A stretch of 64,000 bases of DNA from an uncultured Sphingomonas sp. (GTDB taxonomy: Bacteria > Pseudomonadota > Alphaproteobacteria > Sphingomonadales > Sphingomonadaceae), in the NCBI RefSeq assembly GCF_913777625.1, contig NZ_CAJYTI010000010.1, positions 1 to 64,000 of the forward strand, given 5' to 3'. A program made the translations under genes and the position numbers. Below the pieces are notes generated by a model. It searched no databases. It was not told the origin of the DNA and saw only the letters and a program-made list of their open reading frames with translations. Below are positions 1 to 8,466 of this stretch, piece after piece; within the stretch, counting starts at the first letter, position 1; each line of letters begins with the position of its first letter.

Positions 1-616
1 CGACATAGACGATCGGGTTGCCGACGCCCGAGGCCGCCGAATAGAAGATCTTGTCGGTATCGGCGATGCCGACGGTCATCGCGTTGACCAGGATGTTGCC
101 GTCATAGGCCGGGTGGAAGTTCACCTCGCCGCCCACGGTCGGCACGCCGACGCAATTGCCATAGCCGCCGATGCCGTGGACGACGCCGGCGATCAGGTGC
201 TTCATCTTGGGATGGTCGGGCCGGCCGAAGCGCAGCGCGTTCATGTTGGCGATCGGGCGCGCGCCCATGGTGAACACGTCGCGCAGGATGCCGCCGACGC
301 CGGTCGCCGCGCCCTGATAGGGCTCGATATAGGACGGGTGGTTGTGGCTCTCCATCTTGAAGATCGCGGCCTGGCCGTCGCCGATGTCGACGACGCCGGC
401 ATTCTCGCCGGGGCCGCAAATGACCTGCGGGCCGGTGGTGGGCAGCTTCTTCAGGTGGATGCGGCTGGACTTGTAGCTGCAATGCTCGGACCACATCACC
501 GAGAAGATGCCGAGCTCGGTCAGGTTGGGCTCGCGACCGAGCGCCTTCAGGACGCGGTCATATTCTTCGGGCGACAGGCCGTGCTCGGCCACGATCTCGG
601 GCGTGATCTGGGTCAT
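1..616 (-). CDS. purL: Phosphoribosylformylglycinamidine synthase subunit PurL, N-terminal part (truncated by window edge)
   Basis: PurL is the large subunit of FGAM synthase, which converts FGAR, ATP and glutamine to FGAM in de novo purine synthesis in the cytoplasm, working with PurS and PurQ. About 205 residues are visible; the rest lies beyond position 1. The ATG at 616 opens with [15 protein letters not shown] and is followed by the family motifs WSEHCSYK (about residue 43), GPGENAG and KMESHNHPS, then the [15 protein letters not shown] stretch. These are diagnostic of the short bacterial PurL type. It is divergent from the PAS gene, with 98 bases between the starts. No frameshift is seen in the visible part. 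Confidence 0.97.
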   Translation of the reverse strand, partial: MTQITPEIVAEHGLSPEEYDRVLKALGREPNLTELGIFSVMWSEHCSYKSSRIHLKKLPTTGPQVICGPGENAGVVDIGDGQAAIFKMESHNHPSYIEPYQGAATGVGGILRDVFTMGARPIANMNALRFGRPDHPKMKHLIAGVVHGIGGYGNCVGVPTVGGEVNFHPAYDGNILVNAMTVGIADTDKIFYSAASGVGNPIVYV

Positions 617-714
617 GGCCGGACCCCTTAGCGGGGTGTTGCGCGCGCGTCACCCCGGCAGTTTGGCGGACGCGGAAAACGCGGCGTTAAGGGTCGGCGG
701 CGTAGCATTGCGCC

Positions 715-1089
715 ATGCCCATCCTGCCGCTCCTCAGCCACGGACTGCGCGCCGGCGACCCGCTGGTCCCGCTGCCGGCCGCCTGGGAGTGCGACCTGGC
801 GACGAACACGCTGCACTGGTCGCCCGGCGTGTTCGACCTTTTCGGCTTTCCGCCGGGGCATCCGGTCACCCGCGACGAGGTGGTGGCGATGTACACGCCC
901 GAGTCGGCGGCGCTCCTCGAACAGGTCCGCAGCCGTGCGATCGCCGAATGCAGCAGCTTCACCATCGACGTGACGATCCGCCGCCGCGACGGCGCCTTGC
1001 GCAAGATGCGGCTGACCGCCGATGTGGAGTGCGTCGATGGCAAGTCGGTGCGGCTCTATGGCACCAAACGGGACGTGACGGACGAGTAA
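715..1089 (+). CDS. Single PAS-fold (PAS/PAC) sensory protein
   Basis: This is a 124-residue cytoplasmic protein consisting almost entirely of one PAS domain. The region WECDLATNTLHWSPGVFDLFG (about residues 24-44) is a typical PAS_3-type start, and the C-terminal part ending LYGTKRDVTDE is a PAC-like motif. There is no histidine kinase, GGDEF, EAL or HTH output domain and no membrane segment, so it could only act by binding a ligand or a partner. It stands alone between purL and the lrgAB pair, with no obvious partner kinase nearby. The fold call is fairly sure; the role is unknown. Confidence 0.8.
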   Translation: MPILPLLSHGLRAGDPLVPLPAAWECDLATNTLHWSPGVFDLFGFPPGHPVTRDEVVAMYTPESAALLEQVRSRAIAECSSFTIDVTIRRRDGALRKMRLTADVECVDGKSVRLYGTKRDVTDE

Positions 1090-1091
1090 GC

Positions 1092-1793
1092 CTACAGCAC
1101 CGCCCACAGCGTGAGCAGCAGCGCGGTCATCGCGGCGTTGAGCGCCATGCCGACGCCGGCGAAGGTGCCGCCCAGCTCCGACACCTGGAAGGCGCGGGCC
1201 ATGCCGACGCCGTGGGCTGCAACGCCGGTCGCGAAGCCGCGCACGCGGAAATCCTGGATGCGCAGCAGGGTCAGGAGCGGCGTGGCGATCATCGCACCGA
1301 ACACGCCCGCGATAAGCACCACCACGGCGGCCAGCGCCGGAATGCCGCCGAGCTGGGACGCCAGCGCCATGGCGACGGGCGTCGTCACCGAACGTGGCGC
1401 GACGGTAGCGATGATCTGAGCGGTACCGCCGAACGCCCACACGATTCCGGTGACGCTCACGATCGAGGTGAGCGATCCAGCGAACAGCGCAAGCAGCAGC
1501 GGCCCGGCGGCCCGGCGGATCAGCGCGCGGCTTCGCCAGAGGGGCACGGCGAGGCCCACCGTCGCCGGTCCCAGCAGGAAGGTGAGGACCGCGGTGTTCT
1601 GCGCATAGACGGGATAGGGTGTCCGGGTGAGGAGCACCACGCCGATCACCACCGGCGTGGCGGTGAGCACCGGGTGGCAGAGCGGGTGGCGGTTGGTGCG
1701 CTTCGAGATACGGTCGGCCGCTTCGAACACGAGGAGGGTGACGCTGAGCCAGAGCAACGGCGTTGCCTGGAGCATGTGCCATAGCGCGCTCAT
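1092..1793 (-). CDS. lrgB: LrgB-like antiholin/murein hydrolase export regulator family membrane protein
   Basis: This is a 233-residue polytopic inner-membrane protein of the LrgB/CidB family. The family is linked to control of murein hydrolases in Staphylococcus and to transport of small organic acids in other bacteria. Supporting motifs are LGPATVGLAVPLWR, the APRSVTTPVAMALA stretch and GVAAHGVGMARAF (near residue 190), all typical of LrgB. The ATG at 1793 was chosen because it overlaps the stop of the upstream lrgA-like gene by four bases, which indicates translational coupling. An upstream extension of the same frame is just the lrgA gene read out of frame. Confidence 0.9.
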   Translation of the reverse strand: MSALWHMLQATPLLWLSVTLLVFEAADRISKRTNRHPLCHPVLTATPVVIGVVLLTRTPYPVYAQNTAVLTFLLGPATVGLAVPLWRSRALIRRAAGPLLLALFAGSLTSIVSVTGIVWAFGGTAQIIATVAPRSVTTPVAMALASQLGGIPALAAVVVLIAGVFGAMIATPLLTLLRIQDFRVRGFATGVAAHGVGMARAFQVSELGGTFAGVGMALNAAMTALLLTLWAVL

Positions 1794-2158
1794 GCGCCGG
1801 GCTCCTGCCGACGGAGCGCCCAGCCGAAGACGACCGCGGTCACCGTCATGGTGAGCACGGTAGAGGCAAGCGTGGCAACCAGGATCGCGACGCCGTTCTT
1901 CGACAGCACCGGGCCCTGTTCGATCAGGCCGACCGCGGCCGGGACGAACATCACCGACAGATGGGCGGTGAGCCACGCGGACACCTGCACCAGGGTGGGC
2001 CGCTCGCCAGGGCGCAGCAGCAGCCAGCCGAGCAGCAGGAACATGCCGATGACCGCGCCTGGTAGCGGCAGCCCGGTCAGCAGGTGAATCCCCTCGCCGA
2101 GCAGCTGGCAGAGGAGCAGGGTGGCGATGGCGGCGATCATGGCCGCGCGCCATGCCAT
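1790..2158 (-). CDS. lrgA: LrgA/CidA family holin-like membrane protein
   Basis: This 122-residue protein has four hydrophobic segments and the LrgA/CidA signature LPLPGAVIGMFLLLG. It is the expected partner of the LrgB-like protein encoded immediately downstream; the pair is thought to form a membrane complex involved in cell-wall homeostasis or organic acid flux. The start MAWRAAMIAAI at 2158 was preferred over a longer reading to 2290, because the extra N-terminal residues are just a translation of the repeat element at 2263-2358. It overlaps lrgB by four bases (ATGA). Confidence 0.87.
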   Translation of the reverse strand: MAWRAAMIAAIATLLLCQLLGEGIHLLTGLPLPGAVIGMFLLLGWLLLRPGERPTLVQVSAWLTAHLSVMFVPAAVGLIEQGPVLSKNGVAILVATLASTVLTMTVTAVVFGWALRRQEPGA

Positions 2159-2262
2159 GGGAGCGCGGCGAGGTATACTGCGGGGGAAGTGCGGGGCGGT
2201 TGCGGGCGGCGTAAGTGGGGGTGTGCCTTCGAGGCGAAGGCCCGCGGCCACCACACCCCGAT

Positions 2263-2358
2263 CGTCATTCCCGCGAAGGCGGGAATCCATTTGCCAGGAC
2301 GCCGGGGATGTAGCGGCACCACCTGGGCCAATGGATCCCCGCTTTCGCGGGGATGACG
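2263..2358. repeat. REP-like inverted-repeat element, family A, copy 1
   Basis: Two near-identical palindromic units face each other: a left unit with core CCCGCGAAGGCGGG at 2263-2290 and a right unit with core CCCCGCTTTCGCGGGG at 2331-2358, separated by 40 bases. Related elements occur at 8750-8845 and 15057-15151. This copy sits between the lrgA start and the hxlR stop. It probably forms a long RNA hairpin. No coding function is assigned. Confidence 0.85.
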
Positions 2359-2381
2359 TTGGGGGAGGAGGGGCGAACCTG

Positions 2382-2777
2382 CTACTCGGCCGCCTCTGCC
2401 TGTGCCTCCACCGGCATCAGCGCGGCGATGTTCGCCTGGATCCACTCGACCAGATCCTCGACCTTCGCTGCGGCCTCCCGGCCGAGCGGGGTGAGGCTGT
2501 ATTCGACATGTGGCGGCACCACCGGCAAGCTGCGGCGGGTGACGAGCTGGTGCGCCTCCAGTTGCTGGAGCGTCTGGGCGAGCATGCGTTCGCTCACCCC
2601 GTTCACCCGGCGGCGCAGTTCGCTGAAGCGGCGGGTGCCGCCCTGCAGGGCCACCAGCACCAGCAGCCCCCAGCTGCTGGTGATCCGCTTGAGCACCGCA
2701 CGCGACGGGCAGTCGGGCACGAACACGTCGCCGCGGTCCATCATGGCGGCCAGGGTGCGGGGACGATCGGCGGACAT
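2382..2777 (-). CDS. HxlR-family (DUF24) winged-helix regulator, QorR-like
   Basis: This 131-residue DNA-binding protein has the HxlR fold: CPSRAVLKRITSSWGLLVLVAL, the RFSELRRRVNGVSERMLAQTLQQLE recognition-helix region, and a wing ending HVEYSLTPLG. A cysteine at residue 23 (DCPSR) sits where redox-sensing members such as YodB, HypR and QorR carry their conserved cysteine. It is divergent from an NmrA-type NAD(P)H quinone oxidoreductase gene, and a perfect palindrome lies between them, so it most likely represses both itself and that gene and responds to quinones or other electrophiles. The fold is sure; the inducer is inferred. Confidence 0.9.
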   Translation of the reverse strand: MSADRPRTLAAMMDRGDVFVPDCPSRAVLKRITSSWGLLVLVALQGGTRRFSELRRRVNGVSERMLAQTLQQLEAHQLVTRRSLPVVPPHVEYSLTPLGREAAAKVEDLVEWIQANIAALMPVEAQAEAAE

Positions 2778-2784
2778 TTTTGAT

Positions 2785-2819
2785 ACTTACCTTCATGTGC
2801 GTACTTACGATTCGTAAGT
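2785..2819. promoter_or_regulatory. Probable HxlR/QorR-type operator in divergent promoter
   Basis: A perfect 8-base inverted repeat, ACTTACGA-T-TCGTAAGT, occupies 2803-2819. An extra half-site ACTTAC lies at 2785-2790, giving a direct repeat of TACTTAC on the same strand. The site is 25 bases upstream of the hxlR-like start and 47 bases upstream of the oxidoreductase start, so one dimer could control both. TACT...AGT-type dyads are typical of DUF24 regulators. Binding is inferred. Confidence 0.65.
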
Positions 2820-2866
2820 GGGTCGCTAGATCGCTGGCGTCAATCCATCAAGGAAGGGAATACGCC

Positions 2867-3715
2867 ATGTACGCCGTTACCGGAGCCTCGGGCCAGCTGG
2901 GCCGCCTCGTCGTCGACTCGCTGCTGGAGAAGGTCGCGCCCGATCAGATCGTCGCGCTGGTGCGCAATCCCGCGAGCGTCGCCGATTTCGCCGCCAAGGG
3001 CGTGACGGTCCGCGCGTTCGACTATGATGCGCCGGAAACGCTGGCGCCGGCGCTGGCGGGCGTGACGCGGCTGCTGCTCATCTCCGGCAATGCGGTGGGC
3101 AGTCGCGTGCCGCAGCATCGTGCGGTGATCGATGCGGCCAAGGCGGCGGGGGTAGAGCTGATCGCCTATACCAGCATTCTTCGCGCGCAGACCTCGCCGG
3201 TGCTGCTCGCCGCCGAGCACAAGGCGACCGAGGATCTGCTGGCCGAAAGCGGCGTGCCGCACGCGCTGCTCCGCAATGGCTGGTATACCGAGAATTATCT
3301 GATGGGTGCGGGTGCCGCGATCGCGCACGGCGTGCTGATCGGCAGCGCGGGCGACGGCGTGGTCTCCGCAGCCTCGCGTGCCGACTATGCCGAGGCGGCA
3401 GCCGTGGTGCTGACCCGGGGTATCGCCGGCGTTTTCGAGCTGGCAGGCGATAGCGGTTTCACGCTGGCCGAGCTGGCAGCGGCGCTCTCGGACATCGCCG
3501 GCAAGCCGGTGCCCTTCCAGAACCTGCCCCAGGCGGACTATGCCAAGGCGCTGGAAGGTGCGGGGCTGCCGGGCCCGTTCGCCGCGATCCTCGCGGACAG
3601 CGATGCCCGGGTGGCGGACGGCGCGCTGTTCGACGATTCGAAGACGCTGTCCGGGCTGATCGGCCGCCCGACCACGCCGTGGCGCGAGACGATCGCGACA
3701 GGGGTGAAGGGCTGA
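2867..3715 (+). CDS. NmrA-like SDR, NAD(P)H:quinone oxidoreductase (QorB/Qor2 type)
   Basis: This is a 282-residue cytoplasmic atypical short-chain dehydrogenase. It begins with the NAD(P)-binding glycine motif TGASGQLGR (residues 5-13) and follows the NmrA/QorB pattern, including VELIAYTSILRA, HKATEDLLAESG and LLRNGWYTENY. Relatives reduce quinones with NADPH and protect against quinone stress. The start ATG at 2867 is preceded by AAGGAAGGG at a good distance; longer upstream readings run through the operator and are rejected. The divergent hxlR-like regulator supports an electrophile-responsive role. Confidence 0.88.
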   Translation: MYAVTGASGQLGRLVVDSLLEKVAPDQIVALVRNPASVADFAAKGVTVRAFDYDAPETLAPALAGVTRLLLISGNAVGSRVPQHRAVIDAAKAAGVELIAYTSILRAQTSPVLLAAEHKATEDLLAESGVPHALLRNGWYTENYLMGAGAAIAHGVLIGSAGDGVVSAASRADYAEAAAVVLTRGIAGVFELAGDSGFTLAELAAALSDIAGKPVPFQNLPQADYAKALEGAGLPGPFAAILADSDARVADGALFDDSKTLSGLIGRPTTPWRETIATGVKG

Positions 3716-3724
3716 GTCCTGATC

Positions 3725-3846
3725 CTGCCCCGCCAGGGGGAGGTGTCAGGCGCAGCCTGACGGAGGGAGAGGAAGCACGGCGGCCGGTTCGCTCACCTCC
3801 CCCTCCGTCGCGCTTCGCGCGCCACCTCCCCCTGGCGGGGGAGGAT
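3725..3846. repeat. Family B GC-rich intergenic inverted repeat
   Basis: CCCGCCAGGGGGAGGTG at 3729-3745 is matched in inverse at 3823-3842, with a purine/pyrimidine-rich centre (GGAGGGAGAGG and CCTCCCCCTCCG). Similar 'CCTCCCC...GGGGAGG' cassettes recur in at least five other intergenic gaps of this window. It lies between two convergent genes and may act as a bidirectional transcription stop. Confidence 0.75.
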
Positions 3847-3852
3847 TGCCCG

Positions 3853-4188
3853 TTACAGGATTTCCCGCACCTTTTCGGGCGGGCGACCCAGCCGAACGCC
3901 GCGCTCGGTGACCACCAGCGGGCGTTCGATCAGGATCGGGTTGGCCGCCATCGCGTCGAGGATGGTGTCGTCGTCCGCGTTCTTCAGCGGCTTGGCGGCG
4001 TCCTCGGCGACGCGCAGGCCGTCGCGCGCGGTCATGCCTGCGCGCTGGTACAGCGCCGCCAGCGTTTCACGGCTCGGCGGGGTCTTCAGATACTCGACCA
4101 CCTCCACCTCGGCGCCGGCGTCCTTGAGGATCGCCAGCGCCTCGCGCGACTTGGAGCAGCGCGGGTTGTGGTAGATGGTGGCCTTCAC
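3853..4188 (-). CDS. ArsC-family (thioredoxin-fold) reductase-like protein
   Basis: This 111-residue cytoplasmic protein has the ArsC/Spx-like fold. It starts [17 protein letters not shown], with the single catalytic-type cysteine in NPRCSKS (about residue 11), and has the conserved ILIERPLVV segment and a C-terminal arginine-rich RLGRPPEKV. Glutaredoxin-linked arsenate reductases share these features, but no ars operon genes are nearby, so the substrate is uncertain. The GTG at 4188 was chosen because it overlaps the accC stop by four bases (GTGA). Being last in an aroQ-accB-accC transcription unit suggests housekeeping expression rather than arsenic induction. Confidence 0.85.
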   Translation of the reverse strand: MKATIYHNPRCSKSREALAILKDAGAEVEVVEYLKTPPSRETLAALYQRAGMTARDGLRVAEDAAKPLKNADDDTILDAMAANPILIERPLVVTERGVRLGRPPEKVREIL

Positions 4189-5549
4189 GCCGCGGCGGCC
4201 TCGTCCTGCTTGGCGAGCCACTCCTCGAGCCACTTGATCGTATAGTCGCCCTTCAGGAACTCGGGGTCGTCGAGCAGCGCCTGGTGGAGCGGGATCGTCG
4301 TCTTGATGCCGTCGACCACGAACTCTTCGAGCGCGCGCTTCAGCCGCAGGATGCAGCCCTCGCGGGTGCGGCCATAGACGATCAGCTTGGCGATCATCGA
4401 GTCGTAGTAGGGCGGGATGCGGTAGCCCGAATAGATGCCGCTATCGACGCGCACGTGCATGCCGCCCGGCGCGTGGAAGTGGGTGATCGTGCCCGGCGAG
4501 GGCGCGAAGGTGCGCGGATCCTCGGCGTTGATGCGGCATTCGATCGCGTGGCCGCGGAACTCCAGATCCTCCTGGCGCACCGACAGGCCGTGCCCTTCGG
4601 CGACGCGGATCTGCTCGCGGACCAGGTCCATGCCGGTGATCATCTCGGTTACCGGATGCTCGACCTGAAGGCGGGTGTTCATCTCGATGAAGTAGAACGC
4701 GCCATTTTCCCACAGGAACTCGATCGTGCCGGCGCCGCGATAGCCCATGTCGGACATCGCCTTGGCGACGATGCCGCCCATGTGCGCACGCTCTTCCGGC
4801 GTGATCACCGGCGACAGCGCCTCTTCGAGCACCTTCTGGTGGCGGCGCTGGAGCGAGCAGTCGCGCTCGCCCAAGTGGATCGCGTTGCCGTTGCCGTCGC
4901 CGAACACCTGGAACTCGATGTGGCGCGGGTTGCCGAGATACTTCTCAAGGTACACCGTGGCGTCGCCGAACGCGGCCTTCGCTTCCGAGCCCGCCTGCTG
5001 CATCAGCGTTTCGAGCTGCTCCTCGCTGGTGCACACCTTCATGCCGCGACCACCGCCGCCCGAGGCGGCCTTGATGATCACCGGATAGCCGGCCTTGGCG
5101 GCGATCGCCTTGGCCTCTTCCAGGTCGCTGATCGGGCCGTCCGAGCCCGGCACCAGCGGCAGGCCGAGCGCGCCGGCGGTGCGCTTCGCCTCGATCTTGT
5201 CGCCCATCGTGCGGATATGCTCGGGCTTGGGCCCGACGAAGATCAGACCGTGCGCCTCGACGATCTCGGCGAACTGGGCGTTCTCCGAGAGGAAGCCATA
5301 GCCCGGGTGGATCGCATCCGCGCCCGAGATCTCGGCCGCCGAGATGATGTTGGGCACGTTGAGATAGCTCTCCGCCGCGGCCGGCGGGCCGATGCAGATC
5401 GCCTCGTCCGCCAGGCGCACATGCATCGCATCGGCATCGGCGGTGGAGTGCACCGCCACCGTCTTGATGCCCATTTCGTGGCAGGCGCGGTGGATGCGCA
5501 GCGCGATCTCGCCGCGATTGGCGATCAGCAGCTTCTTGATCTCGGGCAT
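4185..5549 (-). CDS. accC: Acetyl-CoA carboxylase, biotin carboxylase subunit
   Basis: AccC carboxylates the biotin on AccB with ATP and bicarbonate, the first half-reaction of malonyl-CoA formation for fatty acid synthesis. The 454-residue length is normal. Visible hallmarks are [15 protein letters not shown] at the N-terminus, the glycine-rich ATP loop [13 protein letters not shown] near residue 160, [17 protein letters not shown], and the catalytic [14 protein letters not shown] segment. It follows accB by 10 bases and overlaps the next gene (ArsC-like) by four, so the genes form one transcript reading leftward from aroQ. Confidence 0.98.
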   Translation of the reverse strand: MPEIKKLLIANRGEIALRIHRACHEMGIKTVAVHSTADADAMHVRLADEAICIGPPAAAESYLNVPNIISAAEISGADAIHPGYGFLSENAQFAEIVEAHGLIFVGPKPEHIRTMGDKIEAKRTAGALGLPLVPGSDGPISDLEEAKAIAAKAGYPVIIKAASGGGGRGMKVCTSEEQLETLMQQAGSEAKAAFGDATVYLEKYLGNPRHIEFQVFGDGNGNAIHLGERDCSLQRRHQKVLEEALSPVITPEERAHMGGIVAKAMSDMGYRGAGTIEFLWENGAFYFIEMNTRLQVEHPVTEMITGMDLVREQIRVAEGHGLSVRQEDLEFRGHAIECRINAEDPRTFAPSPGTITHFHAPGGMHVRVDSGIYSGYRIPPYYDSMIAKLIVYGRTREGCILRLKRALEEFVVDGIKTTIPLHQALLDDPEFLKGDYTIKWLEEWLAKQDEAAAA

Positions 5550-5559
5550 GGGCGTTCCG

Positions 5560-6042
5560 TTACTCGACCACGACGAGCGGCTGGTCGAACTCGACCGGCT
5601 GGCCGTTCTCGACCAGGATCGCCTTGACCGTGCCGGCGGTCGGCGCGTGGATCGGGTTCATCACCTTCATCGCCTCGATGATCAGCAGCGTGTCGCCGGC
5701 GGCGACCTGCTGGCCCACCGTCACGAAGGTCTTCGCTTCGGGATTCGGCTTGAGATAGGCGGTGCCGACCATCGGCGACTTGACCGCATTGGCGGTCGGC
5801 TGGTGGGCGGCGACGATCTCGGCGGGCGCAGCGGCAGCTGCCGGGGCAGCGAGCATCGGCGCGGCCGGCGCGGCGTACTGAACCGGTGCCGGCGCTGCGG
5901 TCACCTTGCGGGCGACGCGGACGCGGCGTTCGCCGTCCTCGACTTCGATCTCGGTGAGCTGGGTGTCGTCGAGCACTGCGGCGAGCTGGCGGACCAGCTC
6001 GATATCGACCATCATTGCACCCGTCTTGGTTTCTTCGGCCAT
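5560..6042 (-). CDS. accB: Acetyl-CoA carboxylase biotin carboxyl carrier protein
   Basis: This 160-residue carrier protein holds the biotin that shuttles CO2 between AccC and the AccAD carboxyltransferase. An N-terminal helical region (about 10-45) is followed by an Ala/Pro-rich flexible linker (about 48-85) and a C-terminal biotinyl domain with the EAMKVMNPI motif; the biotinylated lysine is Lys126. It is transcribed together with accC and aroQ, an order common in Alphaproteobacteria. Confidence 0.98.
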   Translation of the reverse strand: MAEETKTGAMMVDIELVRQLAAVLDDTQLTEIEVEDGERRVRVARKVTAAPAPVQYAAPAAPMLAAPAAAAAPAEIVAAHQPTANAVKSPMVGTAYLKPNPEAKTFVTVGQQVAAGDTLLIIEAMKVMNPIHAPTAGTVKAILVENGQPVEFDQPLVVVE

Positions 6043-6085
6043 ACGACCCTTCTTTTAAATTCCGTAAATGAAACGGCGCCCTCTG

Positions 6086-6520
6086 TCAGAGACGCGCGGC
6101 GGCTTCAAGCGCGAGTATGTAGGAGTTCGCACCAAACCCGGCCACCGTGCCTTTCGCGGCACGGCCGACATAGCTGATATGGCGGAAGGCTTCGCGCGCC
6201 AGCGGGTTCGACAGATGGACCTCGATCACCGGCGTGCGGATGCTCTTGATCGCATCGTGCAGCGCAATGGACGCATGGGTGAACCCGCCTGCGTTGAGCA
6301 ACACGGCACGGGCACCTACCGCCTGCGCCTCGTGCAGCCAGTCGATCAGATGGCCCTCGTGATTCGACTGGCGCATCTCGATCTCGAGGCCCAGTTCGCG
6401 GGCGCGGTCCTCCAGCATGCCGGCGATATCGTCCAGCGTGTCGGTGCCGTAGATTTCCGGCTCGCGCAGCCCCAGCAGGTTGAGGTTGGGACCATTCAAG
6501 ACGAAGATCGTATCGGCCAA
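6086..6520 (-). CDS. aroQ: Type II 3-dehydroquinate dehydratase
   Basis: AroQ converts 3-dehydroquinate to 3-dehydroshikimate in aromatic amino acid synthesis; the type II enzyme is a small dodecamer. Family motifs are [12 protein letters not shown] at the start, [29 protein letters not shown] and [11 protein letters not shown]. No ATG fits the usual N-terminus, so a TTG at 6520 is proposed, preceded by GAAAGG; it gives 144 residues, the normal size. A CTG two codons upstream or a longer reading to 6592 cannot be excluded. It is the first gene of the aroQ-accB-accC unit and divergent from thiSG. Confidence 0.95.
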   Translation of the reverse strand: MADTIFVLNGPNLNLLGLREPEIYGTDTLDDIAGMLEDRARELGLEIEMRQSNHEGHLIDWLHEAQAVGARAVLLNAGGFTHASIALHDAIKSIRTPVIEVHLSNPLAREAFRHISYVGRAAKGTVAGFGANSYILALEAAARL

Positions 6521-6600
6521 AGCCAGGCGCCTTTCGGTTGCGGGTAGGATGCGGGTCTCCCTATATGACCCCGCGTCTCCGATCAAATCCAAGGCACCTC

Positions 6601-7605
6601 ATGCACAGCGACGGCACTGTCTCCATCCGGGTCAACGGCGAACACAAGCGGATCACCGCCGGGCTCACGCTCGCGCAACTGGCGAGCGAACTGGGGCTGG
6701 TGCCCGAGAAGGTGGCGGTCGAACGCAACCTCGAGGTCGTCCCGCGCTCGACGCTCGGGCAGGTGGTCGTCGAGGACGGCGACGAGCTGGAGATCGTCCA
6801 CTTTGTCGGCGGCGGCGACCATGCCGCGCCGCTTGCCGACGACAGCTGGACGGTGGCGGGCAAGACCTTCCGCTCGCGGCTGATCGTCGGCACCGGCAAG
6901 TACAAGGATTTCGAGCAGAATGCCGCGGCCGTCGCCGCGTCGGGCGCTGAGATCGTCACCGTGGCGGTGCGCCGGGTGAATGTGAGCGACCCCAAGGCGC
7001 CGATGCTCACCGACTATATCGACCCGAAGAAGATCACCTACCTTCCCAATACCGCCGGCTGCTTCGATGCCGAGTCGGCGATCCGCACGCTGCGGCTGGC
7101 GCGCGAGGCGGGCGGCTGGGAGCTGGTGAAGCTGGAAGTGCTCGGCGAGGCGCGGACGCTCTATCCGGACATGGTCGAGACGCTGCGCGCGACCGAGGTA
7201 CTGGCCAAGGAAGGCTTCCTGCCGATGGTCTATTGCGTCGACGATCCCATCGCCGCCAAGCGGCTGGAGGATGCGGGTGCGGTGGCGATCATGCCGCTGG
7301 GCGCGCCGATCGGATCGGGCCTCGGCATCCAGAACCAGGTGACGATCCGGCTGATCGTCGAGGGCGCCAAGGTGCCGGTGTTGGTCGATGCGGGCGTCGG
7401 CTCGGCCTCGGACGCGGCGGTGGCGATGGAACTGGGCTGCGACGGCGTGCTGATGAACACGGCCATCGCCGAGGCGAAGGACCCCATCCTGATGGCGGCG
7501 GCGATGAAGGCGGCGGTGGAAGCCGGGCGGCTCTCCTACCGTGCGGGCCGCATGGCCAAGCGCCGCTATGCCGATCCGTCGAGCCCGCTGGCGGGGCTGA
7601 TCTGA
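6601..7605 (+). CDS. thiSG: Fused sulfur carrier ThiS / thiazole synthase ThiG
   Basis: This 334-residue bifunctional protein of thiamine biosynthesis has two parts. Residues 1-72 are a ThiS beta-grasp domain ending in VHFVGGG; residues 80-334 are ThiG, with the Schiff-base lysine in ELVKLEVLG (Lys177) and the phosphate-binding VLVDAGVG and GVLMNTAIA loops. ThiG makes the thiazole phosphate from deoxyxylulose phosphate, dehydroglycine and ThiS thiocarboxylate. Normally ThiS must end in a free Gly-Gly, whereas here the glycines are internal. The next gene starts inside its stop codon (TGATG). Confidence 0.95.
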   Translation: MHSDGTVSIRVNGEHKRITAGLTLAQLASELGLVPEKVAVERNLEVVPRSTLGQVVVEDGDELEIVHFVGGGDHAAPLADDSWTVAGKTFRSRLIVGTGKYKDFEQNAAAVAASGAEIVTVAVRRVNVSDPKAPMLTDYIDPKKITYLPNTAGCFDAESAIRTLRLAREAGGWELVKLEVLGEARTLYPDMVETLRATEVLAKEGFLPMVYCVDDPIAAKRLEDAGAVAIMPLGAPIGSGLGIQNQVTIRLIVEGAKVPVLVDAGVGSASDAAVAMELGCDGVLMNTAIAEAKDPILMAAAMKAAVEAGRLSYRAGRMAKRRYADPSSPLAGLI

Positions 7606-8375
7606 TGCGGGCCGGGGCGGTGGCGGCGCTGGCGTTGCTCGCCGTGGCGGGCTGCCATCCTCGGCCGCAGCGCGATCCGGCGGCAACTGCCGGGCCGGTC
7701 TCTGCCGATTCGGTGACGCTCACCGCCGCCGACGGGGTGAAGATCGCCGGCGTCTATACCCGAGCGGCCCAGCCCAGGGCGCTGCTGCTGCTGTTCCATC
7801 AGGCCGAATCGGGCAAGGACGAATATGCCCTGCTCGCGCCCCAGCTGGCGCAGGCCGGCTATTCGTCGCTGCGGATCGACCAGCGCGCGGGCGGCACGCT
7901 GTACGGCGTCAACGAGACGGTGCAGGCGCTCGGCCATTCGGGCAGCTATGCTGAGGCCAAGCGGGATCTCGACGCCGCCTTTGCCTGGGGCCGCGCGCAG
8001 AAGCTGCCGATCGTCTTGTGGGGCAGCAGCTATTCGGCAGCGCTGGTGTTCCTGCTCGCCGCCGAGCATCCGGGGCAGGTGCAGGCGCTGCTCGCCTTCT
8101 CGCCGGGCGAATATCTCGATGACAAGGGCGCGGTCGCCCGCGCGGCGGCGAAGGTCACCGCGCCGATCTTCGTCACCTCGGCGCAGACCCTGCAGGAGCA
8201 GGAGGCGGCGCATGCGATCCTCGCGGCATCGCCGTCGCGGCAGAAGACGCAATTCTATCCGAAGCAGGGCGGGGTGCATGGCAGCTCGACGCTGCTGCGG
8301 ATGAAGAACCCGGAAGGTGCCGCCGATGCATGGCGCGCGACGCTGGCGTTCCTGCACGACGTGACGAAGGGCTGA
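7605..8375 (+). CDS. Alpha/beta hydrolase-fold lipoprotein
   Basis: This is a 256-residue putative lipoprotein: signal peptide with lipobox AVAGC (Cys17), then a compact alpha/beta hydrolase. RALLLLFHQAESGKDEY is the oxyanion strand region, and WGSSYSAALVF (about residue 143) is the nucleophile elbow, GSSYS in place of the usual GxSxG. A histidine in GGVHGSS near the C-terminus is a likely catalytic base. It resembles dienelactone-hydrolase or S9-like esterases acting in the periplasm. It overlaps the thiSG stop by one base, so it is translationally coupled, but no link to thiamine synthesis is apparent. The substrate is unknown. Confidence 0.75.
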   Translation: MRAGAVAALALLAVAGCHPRPQRDPAATAGPVSADSVTLTAADGVKIAGVYTRAAQPRALLLLFHQAESGKDEYALLAPQLAQAGYSSLRIDQRAGGTLYGVNETVQALGHSGSYAEAKRDLDAAFAWGRAQKLPIVLWGSSYSAALVFLLAAEHPGQVQALLAFSPGEYLDDKGAVARAAAKVTAPIFVTSAQTLQEQEAAHAILAASPSRQKTQFYPKQGGVHGSSTLLRMKNPEGAADAWRATLAFLHDVTKG

Positions 8376-8378
8376 TCG

Positions 8379-8404
8379 GGAACCGGCGGCCCCCACCGCA
8401 CGTT
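8379..8404 (+). promoter_or_regulatory. Putative EcfG (general stress sigma) promoter
   Basis: GGAAC at 8379-8383 is separated by 17 bases from CGTT at 8401-8404, matching the GGAAC-N16/17-CGTT consensus described for sigma-EcfG in Alphaproteobacteria. It lies about 60 bases upstream of the csbD-like start, with a strong Shine-Dalgarno (AGGAGGT at 8454-8460) in between. CsbD is a sigma-B stress gene in Bacillus, which fits. Confidence 0.65.
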
Positions 8405-8466
8405 CTTCCGGCCAAGTCGATGATGTCGTGTTCGATGGCATCCGGCCCTAGCCAGGAGGTACGATC

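Noticed and set aside
2121..2783. Open frame over the repeat at 2263-2358
   Set aside because: The frame reads across a REP-like element (RRRES-type translation appears in several such places) and antisense to the lrgA and hxlR genes.
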